A stretch of 64,000 nt of DNA from Candidatus Endomicrobiellum agilis (GCA_020328155.1 JAIXMX010000001.1:174889-238888); one strand, 5' to 3'; positions 30,853 through 41,596 are shown, numbered from the stretch's first letter. The notes: generated by a model not told the origin, from the sequence alone. Made by a program: numbers and translations.

Positions 30853-31422
30853 ATGAGGGAGTTCATTTTTACTGTTCTTTTTTCTGTCTTTATAATGTCG
30901 TCGTGTATTGTAAGCACGGCTGTCGTAAAGCCGGATTATGATTTTTCAACAATTAGGACTGTGCGGGTAGAGAATTTTTCTTCCGGCAAAAAATACAGAG
31001 AGGCTGGCGAAGCGTCGCGAAAAATTTTTATTCGACATCTTCTAGCTAAAGGTTATAACGTCGTATCTGATAATGTTAATGTTGAAGTTGACGCCGTTAT
31101 AGAAGGGAGCATAACTTCTTTTCGCTGCGAGCGGAAATATGTTTTATACCCGGTGAGATGTAGTTCGCAATGTTATATTTTTAATGATTATTATGACGGT
31201 TGTTATGATTACAATTGGGCGCGCAGTCGGACGCTTAGAAAAGTTGTTACAAGGGATGCCATAGTCGGGATTTACGCGTATATGACTGATGTGAAAACGG
31301 GACAGGTTATATGGTCAGATTCGTCTGTTTGCAAAAATAAAAATATAGATTATGCGCTTGACGCAGTAGTGAGAGATGTCTTAAGAACCATTCCGCGCGA
31401 CAATGCTAATAAGCGGAAATAG
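30853..31422 (+). CDS. Hypothetical lipoprotein
   Basis: Signal peptide and lipobox FIMSSC; ATG 30853 preferred. Confidence 0.7.
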   Translation: MREFIFTVLFSVFIMSSCIVSTAVVKPDYDFSTIRTVRVENFSSGKKYREAGEASRKIFIRHLLAKGYNVVSDNVNVEVDAVIEGSITSFRCERKYVLYPVRCSSQCYIFNDYYDGCYDYNWARSRTLRKVVTRDAIVGIYAYMTDVKTGQVIWSDSSVCKNKNIDYALDAVVRDVLRTIPRDNANKRK

Positions 31423-31458
31423 TTTTTTATTTACAGGACTTAAAAAGGAGCTGTTATA

Positions 31459-32283
31459 ATGGAGATTTCAGACTTAAAGATAATGTCTGCTAATGTCAGA
31501 AAAGATATTATTAAAATGCTTGCTCTTGCGGGTACGGGACATCCGGGCGGTAGTTTATCTTCGGTCGAACTTTTGGTGTCGTTATATTTTAAACATATGA
31601 AATTTAATCCCGAAGATACAAATGACCAAAACAGAGATTACTTTATATTGTCAAAGGGGCATGTTTGTCCAGTGCTTTATGCGGTTTTAGCGCAGCTTAA
31701 ATGTTTCAATTCCGATGAATTGTGTACTTTGAGAAGAACCGGGAGCAAACTTCAGGGACATCCGGCAAAAGATAAAAAACTTCCGGGAATAGAAGTGTCC
31801 ACCGGTTCTTTAGGATACGGCTTATCTATTGGAGCGGGGATTGCCGTAGGAATGAGGCAAGCGGGTAAAAGCAACAGAGTTTACGTTCTTATGGGCGACG
31901 GCGAGCAGCAGGAAGGAAGCGTCTGGGAAGCTGCAATGTCGTCGGCTCACTATAAACTTGACAATCTTTGCGCCATCGTTGACAATAACGGTTTGCAGAT
32001 AGACGGCGCTACGAAAGATATAATGAACGTTGAGCCTTTAGCCGATAAATACAAAGCTTTTGGCTGGAGTGTTATAGAGATAGACGGACATAATCTTGAG
32101 GCGATTGACAAAGCTTATTTGCAGTTCAAAACGGAAAAAGGGAAACCTACGGCGATAATAGCGAAGACTGTTAAAGGCAAAGGCGTTTCTTATATGGAAA
32201 ATGTCGCCGAGTGGCATGGAAAAATTCCCTCAAAAGAATTGGTTGAAAAAGCGTTGACGGAAATTAACGAATCGTTGAAATAG
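31459..32283 (+). CDS. tktA: Transketolase, N-terminal subunit
   Basis: GHPGGSLSSVELLVSLYF; MGDGEQQEGSVWEAAM TPP motif; KGKGVSYMENVAEWHGK. Confidence 0.95.
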   Translation: MEISDLKIMSANVRKDIIKMLALAGTGHPGGSLSSVELLVSLYFKHMKFNPEDTNDQNRDYFILSKGHVCPVLYAVLAQLKCFNSDELCTLRRTGSKLQGHPAKDKKLPGIEVSTGSLGYGLSIGAGIAVGMRQAGKSNRVYVLMGDGEQQEGSVWEAAMSSAHYKLDNLCAIVDNNGLQIDGATKDIMNVEPLADKYKAFGWSVIEIDGHNLEAIDKAYLQFKTEKGKPTAIIAKTVKGKGVSYMENVAEWHGKIPSKELVEKALTEINESLK

Positions 32284-32418
32284 GGAAAACGATGTTGGCG
32301 CCCAGTTTAAAAAAAACGACTGTAGATGTCGGGATAAAGCTTAGATGTAAAAAGAATAAAAATAACGATTGCGGTTTGGCATAACGGTTGAAAGTATGTA
32401 TTCGGTCAGGAGAAAAAT

Positions 32419-33366
32419 ATGATAGAAGTTTTTGGAAAAAAGGCTACAAGATTTGGTTTTGGCGAGGGTCTTGTCGAACTTGGAAAAAAAGATCCTAAAA
32501 TTTTTGTTTTGGGCGCGGACACGGTTTCTTCAGTCGTAATAGATGGTTTTAAGGAAATGTTTCCCGACAGATTTATTAACGTCGGCATCGCGGAAACCAA
32601 TTTGATAGGTATGGCTGCAGGACTTGCCGTAGCGGGGTTTATTCCGTTTGTGTCCACTTACGGAGTCTTTGCGTCCGGAAGACCGTGGGAACAGATAAGA
32701 ACGACTGTGTGTTATTCAAATTTAAATGTAAAAATAGGCGGTTCGCATTCTGGAATTACGGTAGGACCTGATGGAGCAACCCATCAGGCTTTGGAAGAAA
32801 TAGCCATAATGAGATGTCTTCCCAGAATGAAAGTCATAACGCCGTGCGATTTGGTTGAGACGAGGAAAGCGGTAGTAGCGAGCGCGTATTCAGACGGGCC
32901 TACATACATAAGATACGGAAGAGAAAGTATCCCCATGATCACAAAAGACGATACTCCTTTTGAAATAGGAAAAGCAAATGTTTTAAGAGGCGGAGATGAC
33001 GTTGCGATTATGGCTTGCGGAACAATGGTTTACGAATCTCTAATGAGCGCTGAGATTTTAGAGAAAAAAGGTATCAAAGCAAGAGTCATAAATATCCACA
33101 CGATTAAACCTATAGACGAAAAAACAATCATTGCCGCTGCGAAAGAATGCGGTGCGGTAGTAACCGCGGAAGAACATCAAATTTATGGCGGATTTGGTTC
33201 TGCGGTTGCCGAAGTGCTTGTCAGAAATTGTCCGGTTCCCGTTGAAATGGTGGGAATCAACGACAGATTCGGCGAGTCCGGCGAACCTATGGATTTAATG
33301 TGCAGATTCGGACTAAAAGACGTAAATATTGCAGATGCGGTTTTAAAAGTTCTCAAAAGAAAATGA
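32419..33366 (+). CDS. tktB: Transketolase, C-terminal subunit
   Basis: DRFINVGIAETNLIGMAAGLAVAG; HSGITVGPDGATHQALEEIAIMRCLP. Confidence 0.95.
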   Translation: MIEVFGKKATRFGFGEGLVELGKKDPKIFVLGADTVSSVVIDGFKEMFPDRFINVGIAETNLIGMAAGLAVAGFIPFVSTYGVFASGRPWEQIRTTVCYSNLNVKIGGSHSGITVGPDGATHQALEEIAIMRCLPRMKVITPCDLVETRKAVVASAYSDGPTYIRYGRESIPMITKDDTPFEIGKANVLRGGDDVAIMACGTMVYESLMSAEILEKKGIKARVINIHTIKPIDEKTIIAAAKECGAVVTAEEHQIYGGFGSAVAEVLVRNCPVPVEMVGINDRFGESGEPMDLMCRFGLKDVNIADAVLKVLKRK

Positions 33367-33439
33367 TATACCAAAAAGAATAGTATTGATTGTTTTATAC
33401 TCGGAATATGTTGACAGGAATTTAAAAGAGACTGTGAAA

Positions 33440-33791
33440 TGCGATAATTATTGAAATCGAATTAAAGATTTCAGACATAAATATTGACTTCTATAAACAG
33501 ATGGAAATGATGGAACCTTTCGGTATGAACAATTTTAGCCCCGTATTTTTCATAAGAGATGTAATACTAACTGTGAGATATTGGTTTTTTGAAGACAAAG
33601 AAGAGCCTTTAAAATTTAAAGTTTCGCATAAAAGAAGTAAAAATATTCAGACTGTGTTTTGGAACAAGGCAAATCTTCCAAAGATGACCCGTTCCGAAGA
33701 TTCTTTGAATATAGCTTTTAATCTTGGCGTGGTCGGCAAAAATGAAAATAAAGTAGTGCAGCTCAATGCTGCAGATATAAAACTCTCGTAA
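33440..33791 (+). pseudogene. recJ: C-terminal remnant of single-strand DNA exonuclease RecJ
   Basis: YKQMEMMEPFGMNNFSPVF matches the RecJ C-terminal LePFGxGNPxPVF pattern; no N-terminal DHH domain present. Confidence 0.65.
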
Positions 33792-33936
33792 TTATAAGCG
33801 ATTTTTTTAGTTGTTGTAGGCGAAGGCAGTTTGAAACTTGGTATTGAATTTTCAACTGCTGTTTATTTTTTAGATGGCGTGCATAGCAATATCTTAAGAA
33901 TTTCTGAATTTAATTTGTGGATAAAATTACGAGGAT

Positions 33937-34818
33937 ATGGAAATGCGCGGAAATCTGGTAAAGATTGCATTTATAGGCGGCAGCGGATTATATGAAATTG
34001 CCGGTATTAAAAATATTATTGAAAGAAATGTTGATACGCCTTTTGGCAGACCTTCGGACAAAATAACCACAGGCGAGATAAACGGCGTAAACTGCGCTTT
34101 TTTGCCGAGACACGGCAGAGGGCATACCTTAAACCCTTCGGAGATTAATCAAAGAGCGAATATTTATGCTTTAAAATCTCTAGGCGTGGGACAGATAGTT
34201 TCTTTTACAGCGTGCGGTTCTTTGAAGAAAGAAATGAAACCGAGAGATTTCGTTATTCCTGACCAGGTTTTTGATAAAACAAAAAACAGGCCGTCGACTT
34301 TTTTTGAAAAAGGCATAGTCGCTCATGTCTCAATGGCATATCCCTTCTGCAATGGAATAAGAGATTTAATCCGCCAAATTGTTGACGAGCTTGGCATAAA
34401 ACATCATTTCGGCGGAACATATGTCTGCATTGAAGGTCCGCAATTTTCCACGAAAGCTGAATCGGAAGCCAATAGGCAGGCGGGTTTTTCAATAGTTGGA
34501 ATGACGCTTTTTCCAGAAGCAAAACTTGCTAGGGAAGCTGAAATGTGCTATGCAAACATTTCTCTTGTGACTGATTTTGACGTATGGAAAGAAGGGGAAG
34601 AAGTAACGAACGACGCCGTTGCCTCGGTTGTTGCGGCAAATCTTGCAAGCAGTAAAAGAGTTATTGAAAGTCTTGTTGTGAAACTTTCAGAGAGAGAAAT
34701 AAAGTGTTCCTGCGGCAGTTCGTTAAAAACTTCGTTTATGACTCCATCCGATAAAATAGCTCAAAATCCGTATTATAAAAATGTATCTTTGTTAATTGAT
34801 AAATATTTTAAATTATGA
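33937..34818 (+). CDS. mtnP: 5'-methylthioadenosine phosphorylase family
   Basis: IGGSGLYEI; FLPRHGRGHTLNPSEINQRANIYALKSLG; VCIEGPQFSTKAES; GMTLFPEAKLAREAEMCYA. Confidence 0.94.
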   Translation: MEMRGNLVKIAFIGGSGLYEIAGIKNIIERNVDTPFGRPSDKITTGEINGVNCAFLPRHGRGHTLNPSEINQRANIYALKSLGVGQIVSFTACGSLKKEMKPRDFVIPDQVFDKTKNRPSTFFEKGIVAHVSMAYPFCNGIRDLIRQIVDELGIKHHFGGTYVCIEGPQFSTKAESEANRQAGFSIVGMTLFPEAKLAREAEMCYANISLVTDFDVWKEGEEVTNDAVASVVAANLASSKRVIESLVVKLSEREIKCSCGSSLKTSFMTPSDKIAQNPYYKNVSLLIDKYFKL

Positions 34819-34943
34819 ATGTTTGTTTTTTGCCGACTGAGTTTGATGCTAATGTTCGTTTTACGCATGTAATATGTCGTGACGTGAACTTAGCGGAATA
34901 TGTTTTTAACAGTTGGGTAGTAAATGAAGCGCTCACTGCACAG

Positions 34944-35465
34944 TTAATGAATCAGTTTTTGTTTAAGGGCTTTTAAAATAGCTTTACCAAAATCTTGTGC
35001 GATGTCGGGACCATTTGCAGTGATAATATTTCCATCAGTTTCCATGTCGTTGCCCGTATATATGGCGCCACCTTTTATCAATTCTTCTTTCCCGTCAATA
35101 AAAACCGTTGCTTTTTTACCTTTTAAAATGCCTGCATTTGCGAGAATTACGCACGCTATGCATATTGAAGCCGTAGGTTTTCCAAGTTTAAAAAAATCAT
35201 TTGCAAGTTTTAGAGCGCTGGGATTATCGAAAAACACTTTTGATCCGCCTCCGCCGATATACGCTATCGCGTCAAAGTCATCTGGATTAATATCTTGAAT
35301 TAAAAGCGTGCTTATCGTTTTAAATCCAAATCTGCCTGTCAGCTCTCCAATTTTTACACTCGCAGTTGTAACTTCAATGCCGGCATCTTCAAGAACTTTT
35401 TTAGGTTTATAGTATTCTTCGTCTCTGAATACTTCAGGAGCGGTTATAAATATAACTTTATTCAT
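34944..35465 (-). CDS. DJ-1/PfpI family protein
   Basis: DAIAYIGGGGSKVFFDNPSALKLANDFFKLGKPTASICIACVILANAGILKGKKAT. Confidence 0.9.
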   Translation of the reverse strand: MNKVIFITAPEVFRDEEYYKPKKVLEDAGIEVTTASVKIGELTGRFGFKTISTLLIQDINPDDFDAIAYIGGGGSKVFFDNPSALKLANDFFKLGKPTASICIACVILANAGILKGKKATVFIDGKEELIKGGAIYTGNDMETDGNIITANGPDIAQDFGKAILKALKQKLIH

Positions 35466-35510
35466 AAATGCCTTGCTACTAATGATTTTATGCTGTAAAT
35501 ATTTTTAAAT

Positions 35511-36734
35511 CTATTCGTCTGTCTGAGCGCTTGCGTGCAGACAGACTTTTGACTCTCTTGCGATCATCAATTCTTCATTTGTGGGAATTATCATAATTTT
35601 TACCTTAGAGTTCGCGGTTGAAACGAACCTTTCTTCGACTGAAGGTTCGTTGTTCTTTTTTGCGTCCATCTCAATTCCCAAAGCATGTAGATTTGCACAT
35701 ATTTTTTCTCTGACTGCCATAGAATTTTCCCCTATGCCCGCTGTAAAAACTAAACCGTCAATGCCGTTTAATATTCCGCAATAGGCGCTTATGTATTTTT
35801 TTATACTGTAACAGAGCATTTCAAAAGCGAGTTTTGCTTTTTTGTTGCCTTCCGCCGACGCTTTGATGGTGGTTCTCATATCGCCCGAAAGTCCCGATAT
35901 ACCGAGCAATCCGCTTTCTTTATTCATTAGAGTGTTTAAGTCGTCGTCGTTTTTATATCGAGGATATTTTTTTATAATATAAGCTATGATTGCAGGGTCT
36001 ATGTCGCCGCATCTTGTTCCCATCATAACTCCTTGTAGCGGAGTGAAACCCATAGAAGTATCTATAACTTTCCCTTTTTCAATCGCAGTTATACTGCTGC
36101 CGTTGCCTAAATGAGCCGTAATCAGTTTTAATTCGCTTAAAGATTTTCTAAGCATTGCAGCCGCTCTCTGTGAAACGTAATTATGCGAAGTTCCGTGAAA
36201 ACCGTATTTCCTTATATGGTGTTTCTCGTAATATTCGTAAGGAAGAGCGTACATGTATGCGTAGTCAGGCATTGTCTGGTGAAAAGCGGTGTCAAAAACT
36301 AGAACTGACGGAATTCCCGGAAGCATTTTTTCTACCGCAAGAATGCCGGCATAGTGCGCCGGAGTATGCAAAGGCGCTATTGAAAAGCATTCTTTTAAAC
36401 CTTTTTTTACTTCTTTCGTTACTAAAACCGATTTTGAAAATTTGTCGCCGCCGTGTACTATTCTGTGACCGACTACGGCAATTTCATCTATATTTGCAAT
36501 GCTTCCAGTTTTTTTATCTAAGAGATCTTCTATTATAAGTTCAACGGCTTCCGTATGGTTTGTAACTTTTATTGAAGTTTTTTTCTCTTTAGCGTCGGAC
36601 GTTTGTCTTTTATAGTATGCTTCGGAAAGACCAATGCACTCGACTATTCCCCATGCAATCTTTTTCTCGCTTTCCATTTCAAAAAGAGTGTACTTAGTTG
36701 ACGACGAACCGCAATTGACCACTAATACTTTCAT
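35511..36734 (-). CDS. ackA: Acetate kinase
   Basis: [75 protein letters not shown]. Confidence 0.97.
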   Translation of the reverse strand: MKVLVVNCGSSSTKYTLFEMESEKKIAWGIVECIGLSEAYYKRQTSDAKEKKTSIKVTNHTEAVELIIEDLLDKKTGSIANIDEIAVVGHRIVHGGDKFSKSVLVTKEVKKGLKECFSIAPLHTPAHYAGILAVEKMLPGIPSVLVFDTAFHQTMPDYAYMYALPYEYYEKHHIRKYGFHGTSHNYVSQRAAAMLRKSLSELKLITAHLGNGSSITAIEKGKVIDTSMGFTPLQGVMMGTRCGDIDPAIIAYIIKKYPRYKNDDDLNTLMNKESGLLGISGLSGDMRTTIKASAEGNKKAKLAFEMLCYSIKKYISAYCGILNGIDGLVFTAGIGENSMAVREKICANLHALGIEMDAKKNNEPSVEERFVSTANSKVKIMIIPTNEELMIARESKVCLHASAQTDE

Positions 36735-37784
36735 TCGAGGTCAAGCCTCCCCTATTTTATATAAAATTTATTTACTTGTTAAAACCGGCGGATAATCTAT
36801 TAAAAAAACAAATTGCTTTTATTGTCTGGTTCAACTTTTTTAAGCCTATTAACCGCATTTCGTCAAATCCTATACTGATATATTTTCTCTTTAATTCCGC
36901 AGTTTCGCTGCAACGATGATTGTCGTGCTGCTGTCAAAAGAAAAATCTAAAACAATTTGGTTTCCCTTTTGTTGTCAATAAGAATTTTCGTTAATTCTAA
37001 CGGTTTCTAAGCCAGATGTAAACCCGTGTTAAAATTTGAAGAATATTGGTTTGGACTGTCAGCTTAATGCGTAGAAGCTTTTTTATTACAAGCGGCAGCT
37101 TCGTTTTCAAGCATATTTTATTGACGGTTGCTTGCGCCTATTTTATAAGTCGGCTCGTATAATATTTCTTAAATTACCTGTTTCATAACTGTTCCGTATT
37201 TTCAAGTATTCTATAAATAACACTGAGTCTTTGCATTTTGTGATTGACTGCGCTAACAATGCTCTCGGTTTTAATGTCCTAAACTTTTTTATCCGCGTCA
37301 CGCATCGTTGTTAGCAATGCTGAAAGGGCATTTTTCTATCACTCAGTGACGGAGCATTTTGGGATTTTTTTAAACAGCGGCGATTTTGTTTTACTGTTTT
37401 ACTCTAAAATTGAATTTAATAAATCTAAATTAACGTTTTTATGTAAAATACGCGACTATTCCGTATAAAATACTACGCTGATAACATAAAAACAATTGTG
37501 AAACAAAAGTTCAACAAGGACATAACAACTTTTTTCAACTTTCGCTTTTTAATGCAGATACATTTCAAGAAACAGAGGAAAAAAATACAACTTTAATTAT
37601 AAAAAAAATTACCGCTACCTGAAAGAATACTTTTAATAATACTCCATATTTTAAAAATCATTCAGATTTTAATAATTTTAGCGAAAATCAATTTTCAGGG
37701 CAACTAAAATATACACAATCTTCGCACTTTTCAGGATTAAAATCATCAATATATTCTTTTTTCGGCGATATTTTTCACCTTTTT

Positions 37785-38450
37785 TCATTTTTCTGATTTA
37801 TGAAAAGAACATATATAATCACAATATTTTCTATAGCCATACTTGTCATAGAAATGTTTATTGTAAAAATATTTTAAAAAGTTATCTACACCATAGCCCT
37901 CTATATAACAGCCATATTCTCTACAATGTAAATCTCTATCACAGCCTTCTCTATTATATCCAGCTTTATCATAGCCATGTCTATCATAGCCTAGTACATC
38001 ATAGCCATATTTATCATATCCATCTTTGTTATAGCCATCTATATGAAAACCAGCTATATTATAGCCATATATATTATAGCCATCTCTGCGATAGCCATCT
38101 CTGTCATAGCCATCTCTGTCATAGCCATCTCTGTCATAACCTTGTCTATCATAGCCATGTGTATCATAGCCAGCTTTATTATAGCCATCTATATGATAGC
38201 CTCTTTTATCATATCCATCTTTGTTATAGCCAAATCCATTATAGCCTTGTCTGTCATAGCCCAATTTATTATAGCCACTTATATGATAACCATCTTTATC
38301 ATAGTTATCTTTGTTATAGCCAAGTATATTATAGACACCAGCACCAGCGCTATTATTATTGCTACGAGATGAAGCAGCAATAAGTTGCTTATTGAGACCA
38401 AAAAATAAACTAACTATAAAAAGCATAAAAATTACTTTTTTCATTTTCAT
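37785..38450 (-). CDS. Exported Tyr/Gly/Asp-rich pentapeptide (YDxxG) repeat protein, about 26 consecutive units
   Basis: Signal peptide (VIFMLFIVSLFFGLNKQLIAA) followed by YNILG YNKDN YDKDG ... YDRDG YDRDG YDRDG ... YDKAG YNREG. Confidence 0.85.
   Translation of the reverse strand: MKMKKVIFMLFIVSLFFGLNKQLIAASSRSNNNSAGAGVYNILGYNKDNYDKDGYHISGYNKLGYDRQGYNGFGYNKDGYDKRGYHIDGYNKAGYDTHGYDRQGYDRDGYDRDGYDRDGYRRDGYNIYGYNIAGFHIDGYNKDGYDKYGYDVLGYDRHGYDKAGYNREGCDRDLHCREYGCYIEGYGVDNFLKYFYNKHFYDKYGYRKYCDYICSFHKSEK
37970..38360 (-). repeat. 15-bp-period tandem repeat encoding the YDxxG units
   Basis: + strand shows repeated 'atcatagccatct'-type units. Confidence 0.9.
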
Positions 38451-38539
38451 ACACTCCTTTTACACACTATGAGGCTTATATGTCTATTCCATTGCCACCT
38501 TCTTCTTCTTTATTTAACCCGATATTTGTCGGTTTTTTT

Positions 38540-38968
38540 ATCTGTATATGCTAACTTCGCTAGCTTTTGCGGGTACGACCTCAAAAAAGCCTTTGTCGGC
38601 AAGGTCAACAAGAGGTAGTTCCCACGTTCCGATTTTCAAGACTTTTTTAAGCAACCTAGTCGCACCTACACATATTAAGTGAAGAACCCAATTACAAACT
38701 CGGGGCAGTATAACTACAGTAACTACTGCAGTAGCGATTGAATAAGCCACAATATTAATGTCGGACGACGCTTTATCAATGCACGGCAATATAATTTTCA
38801 TTTGCTCATCGGCGAGACTCACGCTGGTCTTATTATTTGAGTTAGTTACAGCGCGCTAGTTGTTATAAACATTCAGGACTGTTTCTTTTACTATCAGCAT
38901 AATTTCTTTTTTTCACCGTAGCCTGCCAGCATCATATAGCATACTATTAAGCTAACTATTTTTTTCAT
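38540..38968 (-). pseudogene. Broken membrane/lipoprotein-leader gene (leader MKKIVSLIVCYMMLAGYGE... plus downstream 94-aa body)
   Basis: Leader joins the body frame only through a frameshift near the 7-A run (T-run 38907-38913 on +) plus one in-frame TAG (38856-38858). Confidence 0.5.
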
Positions 38969-39128
38969 ACTTATCCTGTCGTGACAGATAAGAGTTTTTA
39001 GTTATTAGTCAATAACATACTCCGACATAATTACACTTAAACATTATATCGCGCCCGCACGTTAGTTTTGTTTTTAGTGTGTAATTTTCTGTCAGTAGTC
39101 ATTATCAATTAATTTAAGATAATACTAC

Positions 39129-39210
39129 CGTACGCCTTCGGCGTTTGGTTAAGCCAAAATAAAAGACGATTTTGGCTTTTGGTGTCACCTGTGCATATAT
39201 ATTTTAGATT
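39129..39210. repeat. Dispersed repeat copy 1 with two adjacent hairpins
   Basis: ACGCC-TTC-GGCGT then AGCCAAAA-taaaagacga-TTTTGGCT then tgtcacctgtgca; second copy at 42950-43045. Confidence 0.85.
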
Positions 39211-39487
39211 ATTAGTATATTAGATAATTATAACGAAAAAAAACACATTGAAAAATCAATCAGTTTTTAGCGAATCAGCATATGGGAACACATATATAAT
39301 AACAAATTAAAAAATAACCGTAAAATTTAACTTTTAATATATTTTTGTACTAATTCGTTAAGATAGGGTTGTCTGTGTTGACTATACGGATCATGAAAAC
39401 AATGCTTCTGAAGTTCTGCTAAACGATTCTGATGTACTAAATTCATCTCTACTCATTGATTTAGTATCGGCATGTCAGAAATAGATT

Positions 39488-39850
39488 TTAGAAGAGCAGG
39501 AGATTGGCTTTCATATTCCGCTTGTAATTCTTGATATTGTCTATAAATTCATAGTCTAGAAGCATCTTGATATTTGATGAAAAAAGTTCTGAATCAAATT
39601 TATAATTTTCTGTCATCTGCTTCTTTAAGTAAAGTTTTTCTTCTAGGTCGGCATTATCATGCTGCTCCTGTAATTTTTTAAATAATTCATTATTTGGAAC
39701 TAGTGCATAATAGAAATAATAACTATAATCTTCAGAATCTCTTTTTATAGCTTCATCAAAACTAATTTTTTCAATTAGAGAACTTTCATCATATCGTTTT
39801 TGACGAGCTTTGTGGAACGACTTATGCATTTCAAGTCGCATATCTTCCAT
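39488..39850 (-). CDS. Hypothetical protein (120 aa)
   Basis: Intact charged ORF with ATG; weak RBS; same orientation as neighbours. Confidence 0.45.
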   Translation of the reverse strand: MEDMRLEMHKSFHKARQKRYDESSLIEKISFDEAIKRDSEDYSYYFYYALVPNNELFKKLQEQHDNADLEEKLYLKKQMTENYKFDSELFSSNIKMLLDYEFIDNIKNYKRNMKANLLLF

Positions 39851-39941
39851 TTACTAGTTGGAACTATCGTAATATCAGAATAATCCCAATAACCTTAATA
39901 ACCGTCGCTTTCTATACATCCATTAATCCTAATCTTCCAAC

Positions 39942-40574
39942 TTATATCTGCTCTAACTCCTCTTGTGTATATTTTTTTAATAATGGTTTTATTGACTGGT
40001 TTTCAACTTTGACAGGCGATAACTTCCTCTCAAATTTACCTTTTAAATAATAAAATCCAATAAGTACAGCCGAAGTAATCACAATCATATTAAACGGATT
40101 ATTGTACCACTTCAAAACTGTAGGCTCAATACTGTCGGACAAAGCTGGAGCAGATTTTTTCGGCGCGGAAACACCTTTATAAATGGCATGTGTAATTAGA
40201 GTTCCGACTACAATACATGCTCAGCAGTTCCGGCATCTGAAGCATAAGCGTCTATTGAAAAACATGCTTTGAAAGAAATTGGACAGAATTATCCCGAAGG
40301 CAATTTTGCAGATTCGTATCGCTCCGATACGCACAGCTCTATCGGACAGAGCTGGAACAGTTTCATTCGTCTCGGATGTTGGAGTGGGTGTAAATGTTTG
40401 GCTCAGGTTTAGGAGCGAGAGCTTTTGAAGGCTCAAGAGCAGTCTCTGATGCCAGCGGTGCGGCGTTGAAACGACTTCGCTTTCCTTTTTGTCAACAACA
40501 GTATTCACAGTACTTCCATGATTAGGCAGCTTATCACAGCCAGACGTCAAGAATATATATATAATTTTTTTCAT
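39942..40574 (-). pseudogene. Broken lipoprotein-leader gene (MKKIIYIFLTSGCDKLPNHGSTVNTV...) and downstream TM fragment (...SIEPTVLKWYNNPFNMIVITSAVLIGFYYLKG...)
   Basis: ORF 40221-40574 ends in TGA but the same frame continues open into the 39942-40142 ORF (ACIVVGTLITHAIYKGVSAPKKSAPALSDSIEP...); Pro-rich linker also open in another frame. Confidence 0.45.
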
Positions 40575-40746
40575 TTATATCCTATCGCGACAGTTAAGAA
40601 ATCGTTACATCTGGCAGAGCGTTCGAATATCAGCGGATTGCTCCGCTAAAATATTTTTGACTTATATTATTCTCTTTGTATTATCTATATTGGAATAGTA
40701 CGCATTTCAAATAATTCGGCAATCGGTTACTCACGGACAATCCTTA

Positions 40747-41173
40747 TTATTGTGAACTATCTTCTTGCTTGGGTAGCACTTGTACTACTGCGTTCACTGA
40801 TTCCTTCAATTTCATTACCGCTTCTGTCTGTATGGTTATGCTATCACTTACCTGTTTAATTTTTTCCTGTATTCCCTGTCCGTCAACAGTTCCTTTATCC
40901 TTTTTAAAATAACCAAACTTGAAGAGCATATCTATTGTAAAACTTGTAACAGCTAATAACGTTATCAATATTAACGCCGTAAGTTATTGGGTTCTTCCAA
41001 ACAGACGTTTCAAAAACGTTGTTTGATATCGCTCTTGCTTCGTAATTGTAATGAGTGTGCGTATCAGCAGGAACAATCTTATCTACATGTACTACCTTTT
41101 CAGTTACTATCGGTTCTTTCATCGTCTTTGTATAACCCATCGTCATCATCGGACACAACAACACGGCAATCAC
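40747..41173 (-). pseudogene. Small exported/membrane protein split by a frameshift
   Basis: ORF 40904-41173 (...VHVDKIVPADTHTHYNYEARAISNNVFETSVWKNPITY) joins ORF 40747-40968 (...LILITLLAVTSFTIDMLFKFGYFKKDKG...) with a single frameshift around 40970-40980, restoring a TM helix. Confidence 0.6.
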
Positions 41174-41222
41174 TTTTTCATATTTTTACCTCTTTTACTT
41201 TATCTTTCTCTGTATTCTGCTC

Positions 41223-41387
41223 CTACTGAACATGTGCTGATTTGAATGCATCTGTTTTTATTTCTTTCATTGCAGCAGTAATCGGTTCAATCATTTTAAT
41301 AGTTACCTTTGAGGCAACACTGTCTGCTATCTGGTCACAACCTATAAACATTATACAGCATACTACTAAACTAACTACTTTTTTCAT
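41223..41387 (-). CDS. Small lipoprotein (54 aa) MKKVVSLVVCCIMFIGCDQIADSVASKVTIKMIEPITAAMKEIKTDAFKSAHVQ
   Basis: ATG at 41387, TAG at 41223-41225, lipobox FIGC, below ORF-track cutoff; leader similar to MKKIVSLIVCYMMLAGYG at 38968. Confidence 0.55.
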   Translation of the reverse strand: MKKVVSLVVCCIMFIGCDQIADSVASKVTIKMIEPITAAMKEIKTDAFKSAHVQ

Positions 41388-41560
41388 ACTTATCCTACCC
41401 TATACGGAACAGGCAGGAGATTTTTACAACAGTATTCGGACGCCGAATCGGCAGTCTGAGGACTGCCTTTCGGCTCAATTGTTAAGCAGATTACTGCTCT
41501 TTATTGCATACGATTAATATAGTATACCAAATAATATCAAGCATTAATCAAATTCAAACA

Positions 41561-41596
41561 AAAAAAGCGCAACGAGATAACTTATTGCGCTTTTTT
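41561..41596. terminator. Bidirectional Rho-independent terminator
   Basis: AAAAAAGCGCAA-cgagataactta-TTGCGCTTTTTT. Confidence 0.8.

Noticed and set aside
37970-38360. Possible CRISPR array because of regularly spaced short repeats
   Set aside because: 15-bp contiguous coding tandem repeats without unique spacers of ~30 bp, and no cas genes.
38043-38383. Plus-strand ORFs (109 and 74 aa) of Ile/Ser/Tyr repeats
   Set aside because: Antisense shadows of the YDxxG repeat gene; no start context.
40250-40420. Plus-strand open frame KEIGQNYPEGNFADSYRSDTHSSIGQSWNSFIRLG in the lipoprotein island
   Set aside because: No start codon/RBS context and antisense to a leader-bearing minus-strand gene remnant; cannot be supported.
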